The notes under the pieces are model-generated. The model was given only the letters and a program-made list of their open reading frames with translations. It was not told the DNA's origin and did not search any database. This document shows positions 20,945-22,416 of a DNA stretch of 22,416 nt, one piece after another. Location of the stretch: contig CAMLGF010000063.1 of NCBI GenBank assembly GCA_946479515.1, forward strand, positions 1 through 22,416, in the 5' to 3' direction. The DNA is from an uncultured Pseudomonadota bacterium. Its GTDB lineage: Bacteria > Pseudomonadota > Gammaproteobacteria > Steroidobacterales > Steroidobacteraceae. How positions within the stretch are numbered: position 1 is the stretch's first letter; each line of letters starts with the position of its first letter. Made by a program: the position numbers and the translations under genes.

Positions 20945-22416
20945 TCAATTGCCGCCGACGCGCGACAGGTCGCGGGCGTTCTCTTCGAACGCCGCCATGA
21001 TGGCCTCGTCGCCGGACAGTCCCTGGTCGTGCGCGCGCTTGAGGCAGGCGAGCACGCGCTTGTAGTCCTTCGGGATGACCCGCAGGAACTTCGGCAGCTT
21101 GGTGGGCCAGGCCGCGAGAATGGCCTCGCCATGCCGGCTGCCGGTGGCCGCGACGTGCTTCTGGATCAGGGCGCGCAGCTCGTCCGCTTCGGCGGGATCC
21201 TCGACGCGGCCGATCTCCACCATCTGCGCATTGATCTTCGCCGTGGCGTCGTTGTTCTCGTCGAGTAGATAGGCGATGCCGCCGGACATGCCGGCCGCGA
21301 AATTGCGCCCGGTCGGCCCGAGCACCACCACGCGTCCGCCGGTCATGTACTCGCAGCCGTGGTCGCCCACGGCCTCGACGACCGTGTCCACGCCCGAGTT
21401 GCGCACGGCGAAGCGTTCGCCGGCCATGCCGCGCACGAACACCTCGCCCTTGGTCGCGCCGTACAGCGCGACGTTGCCGATGATCATGTTCTTCTCGGAC
21501 GGGAACGTGGCCTTGGCGGACGGGAAGATCGCGATCTTGCCGCCCGAGAGACCCTTGCCGAAGTAGTCGTTGGCGTCGCCTTCGAGCGTGAAGGTCATGC
21601 CGTTCGGCATGAACGCGCCAAAGCTCTGCCCGGCCGATCCCTTGAACCTGATCTGGATGGTGTCGTCGGGCAGGCCCGCGGGGCCGTGTTTCTTCGTGAC
21701 CTCGGAACCGGTGATGGTGCCGACCACGCGATTCACGTTGCGCACTTCCAGCTCGGCGGAAACCTTCTCGCCGCGCTCGATGGCCGGCTTGCAGATCTCC
21801 AGCAGCTTCTGCACGTCCAGCGATCGGTCGAGACCGTGATCCTGGGCGATGGTCCGGTAGCGGCCGATGTCCGGGCCCGCGTCCGGCGCGTACAGGATGT
21901 TGCTGAAGTCGAAGCCCCGGGCCTTCCAGTGATCGATGGCGGCCTTGGGCTCGAGCATGTCGACGCGGCCCACCATGTCTTCGATCTTGCGGAAGCCGAG
22001 CTGCGCCATGATCTCGCGCAGGTGCTGCGCGATGAAGCGCATGAAGTTCACCACGTGCTCGGGCTTGCCGGCGAAGCGCTCGCGCAGGCGCGGATCCTGC
22101 GTGGCCACGCCCGCCGGGCAGGTGTTCAGATGGCACACGCGCATCATGATGCAGCCCACCGCGACCAGCGGCGCGGTGGCGAAGCCGAATTCCTCGGCGC
22201 CGAGCAGCGCGGCGATGGCCACGTCGCGACCCGTCTTCAGCTGGCCGTCGGTCTCGACCACGATGCGGCTGCGCAGATTGTTGATGACCAGCGTCTGGTG
22301 CGTCTCGGCGAGGCCGAGCTCCCACGGCAGGCCGGCATGCATGGTCGAGGTGACGGGCGACGCGCCCGTGCCGCCGTCGTGGCCGGAGATCAGCACCACG
22401 TCGGCGTGCGCCTTGG
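20945..22416 (-). CDS. gltB: Glutamate synthase large subunit, 3' part (5' end outside window)
   Basis: C-terminal 489 residues of the alpha subunit; the gene runs off the right edge of the window. Seen here is the end of the FMN/2-oxoglutarate-binding synthase domain ([28 protein letters not shown]). It is followed by the 3Fe-4S cysteines in [18 protein letters not shown], at 83, 89 and 94 counted from the Met encoded at 22399. The GXGXG domain (about 220-430) contains [19 protein letters not shown] and [22 protein letters not shown]. The C-terminal region is intact and ends at DLSRVGGN. The glutaminase domain, at the N-terminus, is not in the window. It precedes gltD by 18 bases. Nitrogen control is usual for this operon, but its promoter is outside the window. 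Confidence 0.98.
   Translation of the reverse strand, partial: KAHADVVLISGHDGGTGASPVTSTMHAGLPWELGLAETHQTLVINNLRSRIVVETDGQLKTGRDVAIAALLGAEEFGFATAPLVAVGCIMMRVCHLNTCPAGVATQDPRLRERFAGKPEHVVNFMRFIAQHLREIMAQLGFRKIEDMVGRVDMLEPKAAIDHWKARGFDFSNILYAPDAGPDIGRYRTIAQDHGLDRSLDVQKLLEICKPAIERGEKVSAELEVRNVNRVVGTITGSEVTKKHGPAGLPDDTIQIRFKGSAGQSFGAFMPNGMTFTLEGDANDYFGKGLSGGKIAIFPSAKATFPSEKNMIIGNVALYGATKGEVFVRGMAGERFAVRNSGVDTVVEAVGDHGCEYMTGGRVVVLGPTGRNFAAGMSGGIAYLLDENNDATAKINAQMVEIGRVEDPAEADELRALIQKHVAATGSRHGEAILAAWPTKLPKFLRVIPKDYKRVLACLKRAHDQGLSGDEAIMAAFEENARDLSRVGGN

Overview
The window is about 22.4 kb of very GC-rich bacterial chromosome. Codon use is uniform, genes are tightly packed, and no phage, transposase, tRNA or rRNA gene is visible. 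The protein set suggests a free-living, Gram-negative, high-GC gammaproteobacterium, perhaps near the Xanthomonadales/Nevskiales/Steroidobacter group. It includes an AqpZ very close to the enterobacterial form, a proteobacterial GltBD pair, a lipoprotein HtrA protease, a DUF481 outer-membrane-type protein, and a membrane-anchored C13 peptidase. The taxonomic placement is inference from gene content only.

Layout from left to right. Positions 7-5006 are all on the minus strand: an HtrA/Deg protease with a lipoprotein signal, aquaporin Z, a coupled pair (small secreted protein plus DUF481 protein, ATGA overlap), a NYN/PIN-like nuclease and a MazG-type nucleotide pyrophosphohydrolase. A divergent plus-strand gene (5077-9186) encodes a 1369-residue secreted DUF3857/transglutaminase/TPR protein. 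Next, on the minus strand, come a YjdF-like membrane protein and an AGCS sodium:amino-acid symporter, which overlap by 11 bases. Two small secreted proteins of unknown function follow in convergent orientation. A 3-kb minus-strand gene for a secreted DUF11-repeat surface protein diverges from a plus-strand MFS drug-efflux-type transporter. A small unknown membrane protein diverges from a C13-family peptidase that uses a TTG start. The right end holds gltD and the 3' two fifths or so of gltB, on the minus strand.

The most interesting non-coding signal lies in the 361-base gap at 12388-12748. A near-perfect sigma-54 promoter (TGGCACG-N4-TTGCT), with a candidate activator site about 123 bases upstream, points at a textbook Rho-independent terminator about 90 bases downstream. 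No gene lies between them. The simplest reading is a sigma-54-dependent small RNA of about 89 nt with an anti-Shine-Dalgarno C-rich segment. A second notable signal is a 41-base palindromic repeat present twice, at 11877 and 19405. Each copy sits between convergent genes and contains the TAA stop codon of the minus-strand gene.

Functionally, the window mixes envelope functions (protease, aquaporin, surface proteins, transporters) with nitrogen assimilation (GltBD). A sigma-54 small RNA would fit nitrogen or carbon control, but nothing in the sequence links it directly to gltBD.
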